Positions 1-8,532 of a stretch of 64,000 bases of DNA are shown here, piece by piece. The stretch covers positions 124,001 through 188,000 of the forward strand of contig CAWDTS010000020.1 of assembly GCA_963805325.1 (NCBI GenBank). Reading direction: 5' to 3'. The DNA is from DASWJZ01 sp963805325 (lineage in GTDB: Bacteria > Pseudomonadota > Alphaproteobacteria > Rhizobiales > Afifellaceae). Position numbers and translations under genes: made by a program. Under the pieces are notes generated by a model. That model saw only the letters and a program-made list of their open reading frames with translations, was not told the DNA's origin and ran no database searches. Numbering within the stretch: position 1 is the first letter of the stretch; each line of letters starts with the position of its first letter.

Positions 1-194
1 TGACGAAGCCGGGGAGCACCGCGTGGCCCTTCGCGTCGATGATGCGGTCGGCATCTGCGGCATGAATGGCAAGCTGGTCGCGCGTCCCGACCGCGGCGAT
101 GCGGTCATCTTCGATCAGCAGCGCCCCGTCGGAGACAATCTCCGCCGCTCCCGCCATGGGGATCAGGTAGCCACCCTGAATCAGAAATCTTCAT
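1..194 (-). CDS. Amidohydrolase family protein, N-terminal part (runs off the window; apparent frameshift)
   Basis: The first residues match the start of cyclic amidohydrolases of the cytosine deaminase/chlorohydrolase type: a FLIQGGYLIPM strand, a VSDGALLIEDDRIAAVG stretch and VLPGFV just before the window edge, where the first metal-binding HxH should follow. A strong AAGGAG site precedes ATG at 194. From that ATG the protein frame is reached only if one base near 188-190 is removed, giving MKFLIQGG; the protein frame itself has a stop at 191-193 and no start. It lies 72 bp downstream of the IclR gene and probably ends the Liv operon, so the hydrolase may act on the transported compound. 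The substrate cannot be told from this fragment. Confidence 0.7.
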
Positions 195-266
195 TCTCGC
201 TCCTTTGTTCCCGCGACGCGGCCCGGTTCGAGCCGCGTCCACGGACGGTGTCGTGACGCCGGACGC

Positions 267-1073
267 CTAAGCGATGGCGCGCTCCAGATCGCTTGCCTTC
301 TGCCGCAAGATCGCCAGATGCCGGGGCCGATCGCGGTCGAGGATGCGGGCGCGCAAACCGGAGATGCTGACGGCGGCGCGAACCGCGCCGGAGCGGTCGC
401 GCACCGGCACGGCAACGCTGACGATTCCCTCGACGACGTCGTCTGCCGCGATCTCCCAACCTCTTTGCCGGATGCGCGCCAGGATCTTCTCCAGCGCGCC
501 GGCATCGCGCGGACTGAAGGGGGTGAGCGCGTCGAGAGGCGCAGCGAGTTGCCGGGAGAGTTCCGCCTTCGGCAGATGTGCCAAGAGGACGCGCGGACCG
601 GCGCCGCAGTGCAGAGGCATCTTGCCGCCGATCGACCAGAAGCGGACCTGGATCGCATCGTCGCCGTCAACGCGTGCGATACAAAGCGCCGCGCCGTCGT
701 GGACGACGCCCAGAAATGCGGTTGCGCCGGTCGCTTGCGCGATCGCGGCAAGCACTGGCTTGGCGCGTTCGCCCATGCCCCCGCTGGGTCGCAGTCCCGC
801 CGCCAGTTCCAGCACACCGAAGCTGAGTGAATAGTTCCTGGTCTCGGCGTCCTGATCGACCAGGCGCTCGCTCATCAGTGTCATCAGCAGTCGCCGTGTG
901 GTGCCCTTGTCGAGGCCGGTGCGGCCGGCGATCTCGCCCAGCGGAAGCGAGCGATCGGCCGGTGTGAAGGCCCGCAGGATGCTGAAGGCGCGGCCGACCG
1001 AGCGTACTGAGGCCGGATGATCGGCCCCGGCGGCGTCTGCGCGAGTGCGGTTGACTTTCGCTGCCGCCGTCAT
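267..1073 (-). CDS. IclR family transcriptional regulator
   Basis: A 268-residue protein with the IclR layout. A winged helix-turn-helix lies at about residues 25-85 (VRSVGRAFSILRAF, then LPLGEIAGRTGLDKGTTRRLLMTL). A C-terminal effector domain follows from about 100 to 262, with VVHDGAALCIARVDG, GPRVLLAHLP and SVAVPVRDRSGAVRAAVSISG. Its ATG overlaps the LivF stop codon as ATGA, so it is translationally coupled to the transporter it probably controls. The ligand is likely the transported compound or a catabolite (inference). A palindrome over the putative livK promoter (5733-5742) is a candidate target. Confidence 0.9.
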   Translation of the reverse strand: MTAAAKVNRTRADAAGADHPASVRSVGRAFSILRAFTPADRSLPLGEIAGRTGLDKGTTRRLLMTLMSERLVDQDAETRNYSLSFGVLELAAGLRPSGGMGERAKPVLAAIAQATGATAFLGVVHDGAALCIARVDGDDAIQVRFWSIGGKMPLHCGAGPRVLLAHLPKAELSRQLAAPLDALTPFSPRDAGALEKILARIRQRGWEIAADDVVEGIVSVAVPVRDRSGAVRAAVSISGLRARILDRDRPRHLAILRQKASDLERAIA

Positions 1074-1804
1074 GACGTGCCGGTCCGGACGCTGCCGTCG
1101 AGAAACAGGTCGTGAAGCTGATTGCGGTCGATCTCGCCGACCGGCACGTCGAGCGCCTCGTGGCCGCGCACGAGGACCGCAACGCGATCGGCAAGGGACA
1201 AGGCCTTTTCGACGTTCTGCTCCACCAGAAGCACGGGTATGCCGAGGGTCTCGTGGATGCCGCGGATCGCGTCGAAAACCAGATCGACCATGAGCGGCGA
1301 CAGATCGCTGCTCGGCTCGTCGAGCAGAAGCACCTTTGGCTTCAGGAGCAACGTGAGCCCGATTGAAAGCATGCGCCGTTCGCCGCCGCTCAGATTGCTG
1401 GCGCGGTCGCGCTGGCGTCCCTTCAATTGCGGAAACAGATCGAAGACCGACGTGAGCTCTGCCGCAAATCCGTCCGGCCTTAGGTAGCCGCCCATACGGA
1501 AATTGTCGGCCACCGTCAGATCGAGAAACACGTTCTGGTTCTGCGGCACGTAGCCGAGACCGAGGGCGGCGCGCCGATGCGGCGGCAACCGGCTTATGTC
1601 TTCGCCGCCGAGCGCGATGCTGCCGGCGCTCATCCGGGTCAGGCCCATGGCGGTCTTCAGCACTGTCGATTTTCCGGAGCCGTTGGTTCCAAGCACGGCG
1701 AGGACTTCATGCCGGTCGAGCCTCAGCGACAGGTCGTCGAGCACAGTGATGGGGCCGTAGCCGGCGTTGACATTGGAGAGCTCAAGGCTGGCCGATCCGC
1801 TCAT
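1070..1804 (-). CDS. livF: Branched-chain amino acid-type ABC transporter ATP-binding protein (LivF-like)
   Basis: A 244-residue cytoplasmic ATPase of the HAAT importer family. Walker A is GTNGSGKST (about residues 39-47), the signature is LSGGERR, and Walker B is VLLLDEPSSDL. It is the shorter of the paired Liv ATPases and pairs with the LivG gene just upstream; the two overlap as ATGA at 1801-1804. It energises uptake through LivH and LivM. In such catabolic clusters the HAAT system often carries amides, aromatics or other small compounds rather than leucine, so the symbol marks the family and not the substrate. Confidence 0.9.
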   Translation of the reverse strand: MSGSASLELSNVNAGYGPITVLDDLSLRLDRHEVLAVLGTNGSGKSTVLKTAMGLTRMSAGSIALGGEDISRLPPHRRAALGLGYVPQNQNVFLDLTVADNFRMGGYLRPDGFAAELTSVFDLFPQLKGRQRDRASNLSGGERRMLSIGLTLLLKPKVLLLDEPSSDLSPLMVDLVFDAIRGIHETLGIPVLLVEQNVEKALSLADRVAVLVRGHEALDVPVGEIDRNQLHDLFLDGSVRTGTS

Positions 1805-2556
1805 GCGATCTCACCCAGGTAAGAGCGCATGACCTGTTCGTTCTTCCGAATCTCGGCGGGCGTGCCTTCGGCGATGACCTCGCCCGCATCGAGCACGTAG
1901 ACGCGGTCGCAAAGGTTGGCGATCAGCTCCATGTTGTGCTCGATCAGGAGGATCGTGCGCCCTTCGTCGCGCAGCGACTTGAGGAAGGCGACTTCCTGCT
2001 CGATCAGCACAGGGCTGACGCCGGCGGCGGGTTCGTCGAGCAGCAGCACGGCGGAATCCGACATCAGAAGCATGCCGAGAGAAAGCAGCTTCTGCTGCCC
2101 TCCGGACAGCCCGCCAGCAAGGTCGTTTGCCTTGTGCAGGATGCCGAGCCGCTCAAGGATTTCGGCGGCTCGCGTCTGAATCCGACGCTCGCTCGATGCG
2201 ACGCTGCGCGGCTGCAGGAAAAGCGCGAAGAGTCCTTCGCCGGGATTGTTCCGCGCGCTGACCATCATGTTCTGCAGCACGGTGAGCCGGCGGGCGAGAC
2301 GCGAAACCTGGAAAGTGCGCCCGATGCCGTGCGCGGCAATGAGGTCTGGCCGGCCGAGAGGAACCGGACGCTCGCCGAGCCGCACCGAGCCACGATCGGG
2401 GACCTGAATGCCGGAGATGACGTTGATGAGCGTCGACTTGCCGGAGCCGTTCGGCCCGACGATGCCGACGATATTCCCCTGCGCGGCTGACACGCTGACG
2501 CTGCGCAGCGCGTGAAACCCGCCGAATGAGACGCTGATCTCACTCGCGGTCAACAT
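1801..2556 (-). CDS. livG: Branched-chain amino acid-type ABC transporter ATP-binding protein (LivG-like)
   Basis: A 251-residue ATPase starting MLTASEISVSFGG. Walker A is GPNGSGKST, the signature LSGGQQKLL, and Walker B VLLLDEPAAGV, with a C-terminal YVLDAGEVIAEGTPAEI segment typical of LivG. Its ATG lies inside the last codons of livM (7-bp overlap) and its stop overlaps the livF start. Reading in the same frame continues upstream into livM sequence because of the livM frameshift, which gives a spurious 559-residue fusion. The gene proper begins at 2556. Confidence 0.9.
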   Translation of the reverse strand: MLTASEISVSFGGFHALRSVSVSAAQGNIVGIVGPNGSGKSTLINVISGIQVPDRGSVRLGERPVPLGRPDLIAAHGIGRTFQVSRLARRLTVLQNMMVSARNNPGEGLFALFLQPRSVASSERRIQTRAAEILERLGILHKANDLAGGLSGGQQKLLSLGMLLMSDSAVLLLDEPAAGVSPVLIEQEVAFLKSLRDEGRTILLIEHNMELIANLCDRVYVLDAGEVIAEGTPAEIRKNEQVMRSYLGEIA

Positions 2557-3417
2557 CGTAGAACTCTCTTGGCCTCCGGGATGAGGCCCTGCGGGCGGTA
2601 GAGGAAGACCAGCACCAGGGCCAGCCCGAAGGCCGCCAGGCGGAGATTGGCGACGAAGTCCGACGGCAGGTCGGTCCATTGCGCGACGAAACGGGTGGAG
2701 ACGCTGAGCAATTCCACCAGGGCGGCGCCCAACACGACGCCGAGATTGGAGCCCGGCCCGCCGATGATGACCGCCGTCCAGATGACGAAGGTCTCGGTGA
2801 CCATGAAAGAGCTCGGCGAGATGTAGCCGGTGACGTGCGCGTAGAGAACACCGGCCGCGCCGGCGGCCATCCAGGAAACCACCGTGATCAGCACCTGGAA
2901 GTGGATCGGATTGCGTCCGAGCGTCGCTGCCAGAAGTCTCGTCCTCGCGCAGCACGCGCAGGAGCCGGCCCAGCGGGCCGCTCGCGATCCGCCAGGCCGC
3001 CAGCCACACGGCGGCGAGGAGCGCCAGAGACAGGACCATGGCGAGCGTCCGATCGTTGAGACGATGTACGGAGGCGCCCTCGATCCCGCCGGCAATCGCC
3101 GGGACGTTCTCCATCGTCAGCCTGAAAAGCTCACTCGCGCCGAGCGTGATCAACGCCCAGTAATCTTGCGACATACGGCGCACGGGCAGGATGACGAGGA
3201 CGCCGAGGAGTGGGGCGACAACGATGCCGATCGTGACTCCGGACCATGCCGGCAGGCCGTGAACAGCGGCGAAGCCCACGCCGTAGGCGCCCACCGCGAA
3301 GGGGAGGACCTGCCCGAAATTGACCAAGCCGGTCAACCCGAATTGCAGGTTGAGGCTGAGGCACTGGACCGCCCAGATGCTGATGATGGTGGTCGAGTAG
3401 ATGGCGAAATCGATCAT
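2550..3417 (-). CDS. livM: Branched-chain amino acid-type ABC transporter permease LivM (one-base frameshift)
   Basis: An inner-membrane permease of about 288 residues, starting MIDFAIYSTTIISIWAVQ, with several hydrophobic segments and the LivM hallmarks NFGQVLPFAVGAYG, LREDE (EAA-like loop) and IIGGPGSNLGVVLGAALVELL, ending YRPQGLIPEAKRV. The reading frame breaks at about 2936-2940. One extra base in GACGAGACTTCTG separates LREDE from LLAATLGRNP, and removing it restores an uninterrupted LivM of normal length. It sits 7 bp after livH and overlaps livG. Both halves are highly conserved, so a sequencing error or a very recent mutation is likely. Confidence 0.85.
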
Positions 3418-3424
3418 GACGATT

Positions 3425-4312
3425 TCACCGCGCGGCTCGTCGGGAAAGCCCGGTCGGTCGCAGCAGCAACAGCAGCACAAGCGCTGCGACCGCGATGAAA
3501 TCGCGGAACTGTGTGGGCACGTACCAGGGCGATTGAGAGATCAACGATCCGAAGTCGATCGTGATGAGCAGGTTCTGCGCGAACGACAGAATCAGCGCGC
3601 CGATCACCGCTCCGAACACGTTGCCGAGCCCGCCGATGGTCACCGCCGCGAAGATCGGCAGCAGTATGATGAGATCCATGTTCGGCTGCAGCCGGGTTTC
3701 GGCTGCGAAGAGCGCGCCGCCGAGCGCGGCGTAGAATCCCGAGATGAACCACATCAGGCCGATCATGCGCTCGCCGGGGATTCCGCGCGTGACCGCCAGA
3801 TCCGGATTGCTTGAGAGGGCGCGGAGCGCCGTTCCGATCCGCGTGCGGAACAGCAAGACATGTAGTGCAACCATGGCGACGATCGTCGCGGCCACGCACA
3901 CGACGTCGAGGGCGGTAAAGTAGGCACCGCCGAAGCTGAGCGCCTTCGGCTCCAGCGCGAAGACACGCGCAGCGCCGCCAAAGATCGCCGCCACCATCGA
4001 GCGGATGAACAGCGCTACGCCCCAGGAGACGATCATCTTGCCTTCCGGCGAAATGTCGCGGAGCCGCCGGAAAACCGCCAGATCGACGAGGACCGCGAGT
4101 CCACCGGTCAAGATGGCGCTCAGGAGCGTACCCAGTACGATGGGCAGGCCGAGCAGGACCGACAGCACGTAGGTGAGGTATCCGCCGACGACGGCGAACT
4201 GGACATGGGCGAAATTGGCGAAGCGGAGGACCGAGAAGGTCAGCGACACTCCGACCGCCATGATCGCGATTTCGCTCGCATAGATGACGGAGTTGAAAAC
4301 GACCTGGAGCAC
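3425..4312 (-). CDS. livH: Branched-chain amino acid-type ABC transporter permease LivH
   Basis: A 295-residue membrane protein opening with GTG, MLQVVFNSVIYASEIAIMAVG. Its features are those of LivH: SLTFSVLRFANFAHVQFAVVGGYLTYV near the N terminus, RALSSNPDLAVTRGI (coupling helix region), and AAVTIGGLGNVFGAVIGALIL near the C terminus. It is the first permease of the operon, 106 bp after the SBP gene and separated from it by a hairpin (4377-4397). It forms the channel with LivM, powered by LivF and LivG. The substrate is unknown. Confidence 0.9.
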   Translation of the reverse strand: MLQVVFNSVIYASEIAIMAVGVSLTFSVLRFANFAHVQFAVVGGYLTYVLSVLLGLPIVLGTLLSAILTGGLAVLVDLAVFRRLRDISPEGKMIVSWGVALFIRSMVAAIFGGAARVFALEPKALSFGGAYFTALDVVCVAATIVAMVALHVLLFRTRIGTALRALSSNPDLAVTRGIPGERMIGLMWFISGFYAALGGALFAAETRLQPNMDLIILLPIFAAVTIGGLGNVFGAVIGALILSFAQNLLITIDFGSLISQSPWYVPTQFRDFIAVAALVLLLLLRPTGLSRRAAR

Positions 4313-4376
4313 AGGGATCCCCGGTGAGCGCTAGTAGGCGCTGTCCGCCGCAACCCCGCCGGACCCGAATGCGGAT

Positions 4377-4397
4377 GGGCCCGGCCACGCCGGACCC
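4377..4397 (-). promoter_or_regulatory. Hairpin between the SBP gene and livH
   Basis: In the minus-strand transcript GGGTCCGGC (4397-4389) pairs with GCCGGGCCC (4385-4377) around a 3-nt loop. This is a 9-bp stem with one U-G wobble. It lies between the binding-protein stop and livH, the usual place for an attenuating or mRNA-protecting hairpin that keeps binding protein in excess over permease. There is no U tract, so it is probably not a full terminator. Confidence 0.5.
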
Positions 4398-4418
4398 ATC
4401 GCACCGGTTCAGACGGGT

Positions 4419-5543
4419 TTACTTCATTGGCTGCAGCTTGCCGTCCTGATATTCGAAGAAGTCCATCGGCGGATTGATCCGCTGCCCGCGGTCGTCCCAT
4501 TCGACGTGGCCCGTTGCGCCGTCATAGTCCTTCGCCACCTCGGGTAGCGCCTTCTTGATCGCGGCGGCATCGGAGCCTCCAGCCATCATCGCCTTCGCCA
4601 GAAGGGTCATCGCGTCGTAGGCGTAGTAGTAGTGCGGGAGCGGATCCCCGTCCGTCGGATACTTCTCGTTGTAGGCCTGCTTGATCTCCTTGCCCACGGG
4701 AGCATCGAGGCCGCCATTGTCCACGCCGGAGAGCTTTCCGTTCATCCATTCGGGATTCTCGACGTAGAAGATGGAGGGATAGGCCGCGTACCAAGGAGCG
4801 TCGATGCCGAGCTCACGCGCGGCCTTGAAGATCGTCCGCGTGTCGTCGCCGTAGCCCGCGCTCATGATTGCGTCGGGCTTGGCCTGCAGCGCGGCCTGCA
4901 TGTCGGCACGATAGTCCGGCTGTCCCTCGGTATAGACGATCTTGCGCACGACCTTTCCGCCGTTGGCCTCGAAGGCGGCGGTTGCCGCGTCCATCAGCCC
5001 GGTTCCGAAGGTATTGTTCGGCACGACGAAGACGGCGGTCTTGACGCCCTTTCCGGCGACGTAGTCGCCAAGCGCCTTGCCGACGATGTCGTCGAGCGGC
5101 AGCGTGCTGAACACGGTGCCCGCATACTCGCCGAGCTTGGACGAGCTGGCAGACGTGTTGAGGATGACCTTGCCTTTCGGCGCCGCCATCTCCGCGATCG
5201 GAATCGTGATGCTTGAGCCACCGAAGACCACGGCGGCATCGACCTTATCGACGTCGAACAGCTTGGTCGCCGCGTCCAGACCCGCCTGAGGGCGGTACTC
5301 GGCATCCTCCACGATCAGCTTCAGCGGCCGTCCGTCGATGCCGCCGGCCGCGTTGATCTTGTCGGCAGCAAGCTCAACGCCGCGGACCATGTCGACGCTC
5401 GACTTCACGTCCGATCCGGTCAGGTTGGCGATGACACCGACATTGATCGGCTCGCCGCTCTCCGCGGCCGAGGCGATCTGGGGAAATAGCGTCGCAGCTG
5501 CAAGACCTGCAGCAGCGAAGAGCGAAAGATGTCTCGGCTGCAT
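4419..5543 (-). CDS. ABC transporter substrate-binding protein, LivK/HAAT type
   Basis: A periplasmic binding protein of 374 residues with a Sec signal peptide (MQPRHLSLFAAAGLAAATLFPQIASAAE). The mature part follows the type I periplasmic-binding fold: INVGVIANLTGSD, MVRGVELAADKINAAGGIDGRPLKLIVEDAEYRP, and YYYAYDAMTLLAKAM near the end. ATG at 5543 was preferred over TTG at 5552 because the GGAGG site lies 10 bases before the ATG and only one base before the TTG. It heads the livHMGF operon. The ligand is not evident; several HAAT paralogues bind amides or aromatics. Confidence 0.88.
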   Translation of the reverse strand: MQPRHLSLFAAAGLAAATLFPQIASAAESGEPINVGVIANLTGSDVKSSVDMVRGVELAADKINAAGGIDGRPLKLIVEDAEYRPQAGLDAATKLFDVDKVDAAVVFGGSSITIPIAEMAAPKGKVILNTSASSSKLGEYAGTVFSTLPLDDIVGKALGDYVAGKGVKTAVFVVPNNTFGTGLMDAATAAFEANGGKVVRKIVYTEGQPDYRADMQAALQAKPDAIMSAGYGDDTRTIFKAARELGIDAPWYAAYPSIFYVENPEWMNGKLSGVDNGGLDAPVGKEIKQAYNEKYPTDGDPLPHYYYAYDAMTLLAKAMMAGGSDAAAIKKALPEVAKDYDGATGHVEWDDRGQRINPPMDFFEYQDGKLQPMK

Positions 5544-5878
5544 GAGTTTCAAGCCTCCTGAGTGGATGTCTCGAGGTTCTGGAAGACGTGGGAGATTTTA
5601 GAGCGGAACGGCCTGGAGATCCTCGCTTCGCATTCGACGCTCCAGTGTCCGACGCGAGAAGATCGTGGCGATGGCGTTGCGCGCTTGCCACGATATCCCA
5701 ATGCGCGGGCGAGAACTATTCGGCAGTACCCCTGACGCGTCAACAGAAAAAATGCGTTTCGTCTGGTGCAACGGCTATGGCGATTTGCATGGATCTGGGC
5801 CATGCTCAGGCTCAGCTTGGCGTTGTTTGGAATGCCGGAAGAGGCCGGGCGGATAAGCCGAGTTCGTTCAGCGTCCGG
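5544..5878. other. Intergenic region between FGE and the Liv operon
   Basis: A 335-bp stretch without a credible gene. It holds the putative promoter and palindrome upstream of the livK-like gene. Short reading frames here overlap in conflicting frames and none has a convincing ribosome-binding site. Confidence 0.6.
5715..5743 (-). promoter_or_regulatory. Putative sigma70-type promoter and palindromic operator upstream of the livK-like gene
   Basis: On the minus strand TTGACG (5743-5738) and AATAGT (5720-5715) are separated by exactly 17 bases. The perfect palindrome TGACGCGTCA (5733-5742) overlaps the -35 element, a layout expected for a repressor such as the IclR protein encoded at the end of this operon. 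The start codon lies about 170 bp downstream. This is pattern matching only. Confidence 0.4.
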
Positions 5879-6895
5879 TCAAATCGGGGGCAGGTCGAAC
5901 ACGAGACGGAACCCGACATGACCCGTCGTGCTGTCGGGCGTGTTGCCGGTGCGGGCGGCAATGCGATAGCGATGGCAGTAGCTCGCATGGCAGAGGTACG
6001 ATCCGCCTTTGGTGAGCATGAGATCGGGTTCGGCGGTATCGCCACCGTTTGCCGGTAACTTCCGTTTCGTGTCGGTGCGCAGCGGCTCGCTGCACCACTC
6101 CCAGACATTGCCGCACATGTTGTAGAGGCCGAAGCCGTTTGGACGGAACGCGTCGACGGGGCAGGAGCCGAACCAGCCATCCGCCACTCTGTTCCGCTGT
6201 GGAAACGCGCCCTGCCAGATGTTGCATGGCATGAAATCGCGATCGTCCGGGTCTTGATCGCCCCATGGATAGCGCGCGTCACCGAGCCCGCCTCTTGCGG
6301 CGTATTCCCATTCAGCTTCGCTCGGCAATCGCCCACCCGCCCATTGCGCGAACGCGCGGGCGTCGTTGAGCGAGACATGGGTGACGGGATGGTTCCCGCG
6401 CTCGTCGAGATTCGAACCCGGCCCCTCCGGCTCCTGCCAGCGAGCGCCGGCCACCTTCCGCCACCAGGGCGCGCCGACGACGCCCTGCGCAGGCGGCGCG
6501 TCCAAGGGCAGGAGGTCGAAGAAAACGAACGACCACCCGAACCGCTCGGCCTCGGTTAGGTATCCGGTCTCCGTCACAAATTCGGCGAACCAGTCGTTCG
6601 TGACCGCGAAGGGATCGACTGCGAACGCCTCCACGTCGACCGCGCGCAGGGGCGCCTCGCCATCCATCGGCAGCAGCGGCCTGTCCGTCCCGACATAGGA
6701 AGGCCCGCCGGGCAGGTGAACCAGACGCTTCGGCAGGATCGCGGCGCGCCGCTCGCCGGGCTGGTTGGAGTTAACCCGATCGTTGGAGGCGGACGGCGCG
6801 CCCGAAGCAGACCGAGGTGCGGACGGAAGGCAACAGGAGCGGGCGACCCCAGGATCGTCCGGCCGGTCCGTTTCGGTGCGCGAAGTCGTTGCCAT
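5879..6895 (-). CDS. Formylglycine-generating enzyme family protein (sulfatase activator, SUMF1/FGE)
   Basis: A 338-residue protein matching the FGE-sulfatase domain. It has VHLPGGPSYVGTD, FAVDPFAVTNDWFAEFVTETGYLTEAE, HPVTHVSLNDARAFAQWAGGRLPSEAEWEYAARGG, NMCGNVWEWC, and the active-site block GGSYLCHASYC with cysteines at about 302 and 307, followed by CHRYRIAAR and GNTPDS. Those two cysteines bind copper in aerobic FGEs, which oxidise the sulfatase CxPxR cysteine to formylglycine with O2. ATG at 6895, 29 bp after the sulfatase stop, is preferred; a longer frame runs back into the sulfatase gene. All residues needed for activity seem present, unlike the many FGE-fold proteins that lack the Cys pair. 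It probably serves all three sulfatases in the window. Confidence 0.9.
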   Translation of the reverse strand: MATTSRTETDRPDDPGVARSCCLPSAPRSASGAPSASNDRVNSNQPGERRAAILPKRLVHLPGGPSYVGTDRPLLPMDGEAPLRAVDVEAFAVDPFAVTNDWFAEFVTETGYLTEAERFGWSFVFFDLLPLDAPPAQGVVGAPWWRKVAGARWQEPEGPGSNLDERGNHPVTHVSLNDARAFAQWAGGRLPSEAEWEYAARGGLGDARYPWGDQDPDDRDFMPCNIWQGAFPQRNRVADGWFGSCPVDAFRPNGFGLYNMCGNVWEWCSEPLRTDTKRKLPANGGDTAEPDLMLTKGGSYLCHASYCHRYRIAARTGNTPDSTTGHVGFRLVFDLPPI

Positions 6896-6923
6896 CGCCG
6901 TATCCTGACGCCGCGCGGCCTTC

Positions 6924-8462
6924 TCAGGCCATGCCGATTTGAGGCAGGAGCTCGGGAAGCGCATCATCGGGCCGCTTGGCGAGCATAGCCTCAAGCTTGC
7001 TGCGGATCTCCTTCGCGGCCGGGTCGTCGAACAGGTTGACCATCTCGTCGGGGTCGTTCTGCAGATCGTAGAGTTCGCCGGCGCCTGAGATGACGTCGAT
7101 CGTCAGCTTGTGCAAGTGGGTGCGGACGGTGCGAAGCTGAAGCGCGATGCCGGTTCGGGACGGACGCAGATCCCACTCCGAAAGCGCGAAATCGCGATGT
7201 GCGTCGTCGTTCTCGATCAGCGGCCGCAGACTGCGGCTGTGCATCGGCATGAGCGGCGTCGCGCCGGCGTAGTCGAGCATCGTGGCTGCGATGTCGATGG
7301 TCGAGACGGGCTCGGTAACCACCTTTCCGGCCGGCACGCCCGGACCCCGGACGATACATCCGACGCGCAGGAGCCCTTCATAGGTCATCGGTCCCTTGAG
7401 CAGGAGCCCGTGGTCGCCGAGCCAGTCGCCGTGGTCGGCCGAGTAGATGACAATGGTGTTCTCATCCAGCCCGAGGCGGCGCAGCTCGATCAATATCCGC
7501 CCGACATTGTGGTCGATGAGCGAGATCATGCCGTAATAGTTGGCGATGACCTCCCGCAACTGCTCATCCGGAAGCTGCGGCAGGCGCGAAAATTTCTCGC
7601 GGAACTCCGCCAAGTCGACGCGGATCTGCGGCTTGCCCTCCAAAGAGGCGCGATGCCACCACGGACGCCTGTCGAGGTCGCGCGTGCGATGCTCCGGCAA
7701 GTCCACGTCCTCCGGCCTGTGAAGTAGACTCCACGGCAGCGGACAGTCGAAGGGATGGTGCGGGTCAGGGAAAGAGGCCCACACGCAGAAGGGCGCGTCC
7801 TTATCGGATCGCTGGTTCAGATAGGCAATCGTCCGGTCGCCGACCCAGGTGGAATTATGCCAGGCGACGGGCAGGCCGGAATGAAAGGTCTGCGGGGCGC
7901 CGTGCGTGTCGGGGCCCAGATTCTTCTGGTAGAGCTCGTTCTTCTCGTCTCCGTGCCCATCGGAGAAGAACCAGCGCTCGTAGTGCTGACCGTTGGGCGG
8001 TGCGAGCGGCACATGCTCGTTGTGCCCTTCCACAACCAGCTCGACATAGTCGAAGCCCATATAGGGGCCGAACCAGTTCTCATCGTATTTCGGCATGCTG
8101 TCGCGGCATTCCGGCGTGCCGGTGGGTGCAAACGTATGGGCGGTCGCGAAATGGGCCTTTCCGATCAGGGCGGTGTCGTAGCCTGCCTCGGAAAGCGATC
8201 CGGCAAAGCCGCGGCGGCCGAGTTCGGGGTCGAGGTCGATGCCGTTGTCGGACACGCCGTGCGTTCGCGGAAGCAGCCCCGTCAGGATCGAAGCGCGCGC
8301 CGGCTGGCAAATCGGATTCGGCGTGATGCAGTCGCGAAAGACGGTTCCCTCGGCGGCGAACTGATCGAGGTGAGGGGTCTTCACGGCCCGACCCTCGAAG
8401 CCGAAGCAATCACCCCGGTGCTGATCGGCGGTAATGAAAAGGAAATTTGGCCGGCGTGGCAT
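6924..8462 (-). CDS. Type I (formylglycine) sulfatase
   Basis: A 512-residue arylsulfatase-superfamily hydrolase. The N terminus NFLFITADQHRGD supplies the metal-binding Asp region. The activation motif is C52-Q-P-A-R (ICQPARASILTG), where Cys becomes formylglycine. YSADHGDWLGDHGLLLKGPMTYEGLLRVG gives the second metal and sulfate-binding residues, and the C terminus has ELYDLQNDPDEMVNLFDD. ATG at 8462 follows an AGGA site and is preferred over an upstream in-frame start. There is no clear signal peptide, so a cytoplasmic enzyme acting on an imported sulfate ester is likely. It lies between tctC and the FGE gene, which suggests the Tct system brings in its substrate (inference). Confidence 0.9.
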   Translation of the reverse strand: MPRRPNFLFITADQHRGDCFGFEGRAVKTPHLDQFAAEGTVFRDCITPNPICQPARASILTGLLPRTHGVSDNGIDLDPELGRRGFAGSLSEAGYDTALIGKAHFATAHTFAPTGTPECRDSMPKYDENWFGPYMGFDYVELVVEGHNEHVPLAPPNGQHYERWFFSDGHGDEKNELYQKNLGPDTHGAPQTFHSGLPVAWHNSTWVGDRTIAYLNQRSDKDAPFCVWASFPDPHHPFDCPLPWSLLHRPEDVDLPEHRTRDLDRRPWWHRASLEGKPQIRVDLAEFREKFSRLPQLPDEQLREVIANYYGMISLIDHNVGRILIELRRLGLDENTIVIYSADHGDWLGDHGLLLKGPMTYEGLLRVGCIVRGPGVPAGKVVTEPVSTIDIAATMLDYAGATPLMPMHSRSLRPLIENDDAHRDFALSEWDLRPSRTGIALQLRTVRTHLHKLTIDVISGAGELYDLQNDPDEMVNLFDDPAAKEIRSKLEAMLAKRPDDALPELLPQIGMA

Positions 8463-8500
8463 TGATCTGTCCTGCGGATAAGGGAGGTCGAGAGGAGAAA

Positions 8501-8524
8501 GGGGTCGCGCCGGAGCGCGACCCC
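8501..8524 (-). terminator. Strong hairpin between tctC and the sulfatase gene (terminator or attenuator)
   Basis: GGGGTCGCGC and GCGCGACCCC form a perfect 10-bp stem with a 4-base loop just after the tctC stop codon. On the minus strand the stem is followed by TTTCTCC, a weak U-rich tail. It may reduce read-through from the transporter into the sulfatase and FGE genes. Confidence 0.55.
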
Positions 8525-8532
8525 GCAAGCGG

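Noticed and set aside
1801..3480. Apparent LivM-LivG fusion protein of 559 residues
   Set aside because: The join is produced by the frameshift in livM; about 100 residues between the two parts are out-of-frame nonsense, and LivG has its own start at 2556.
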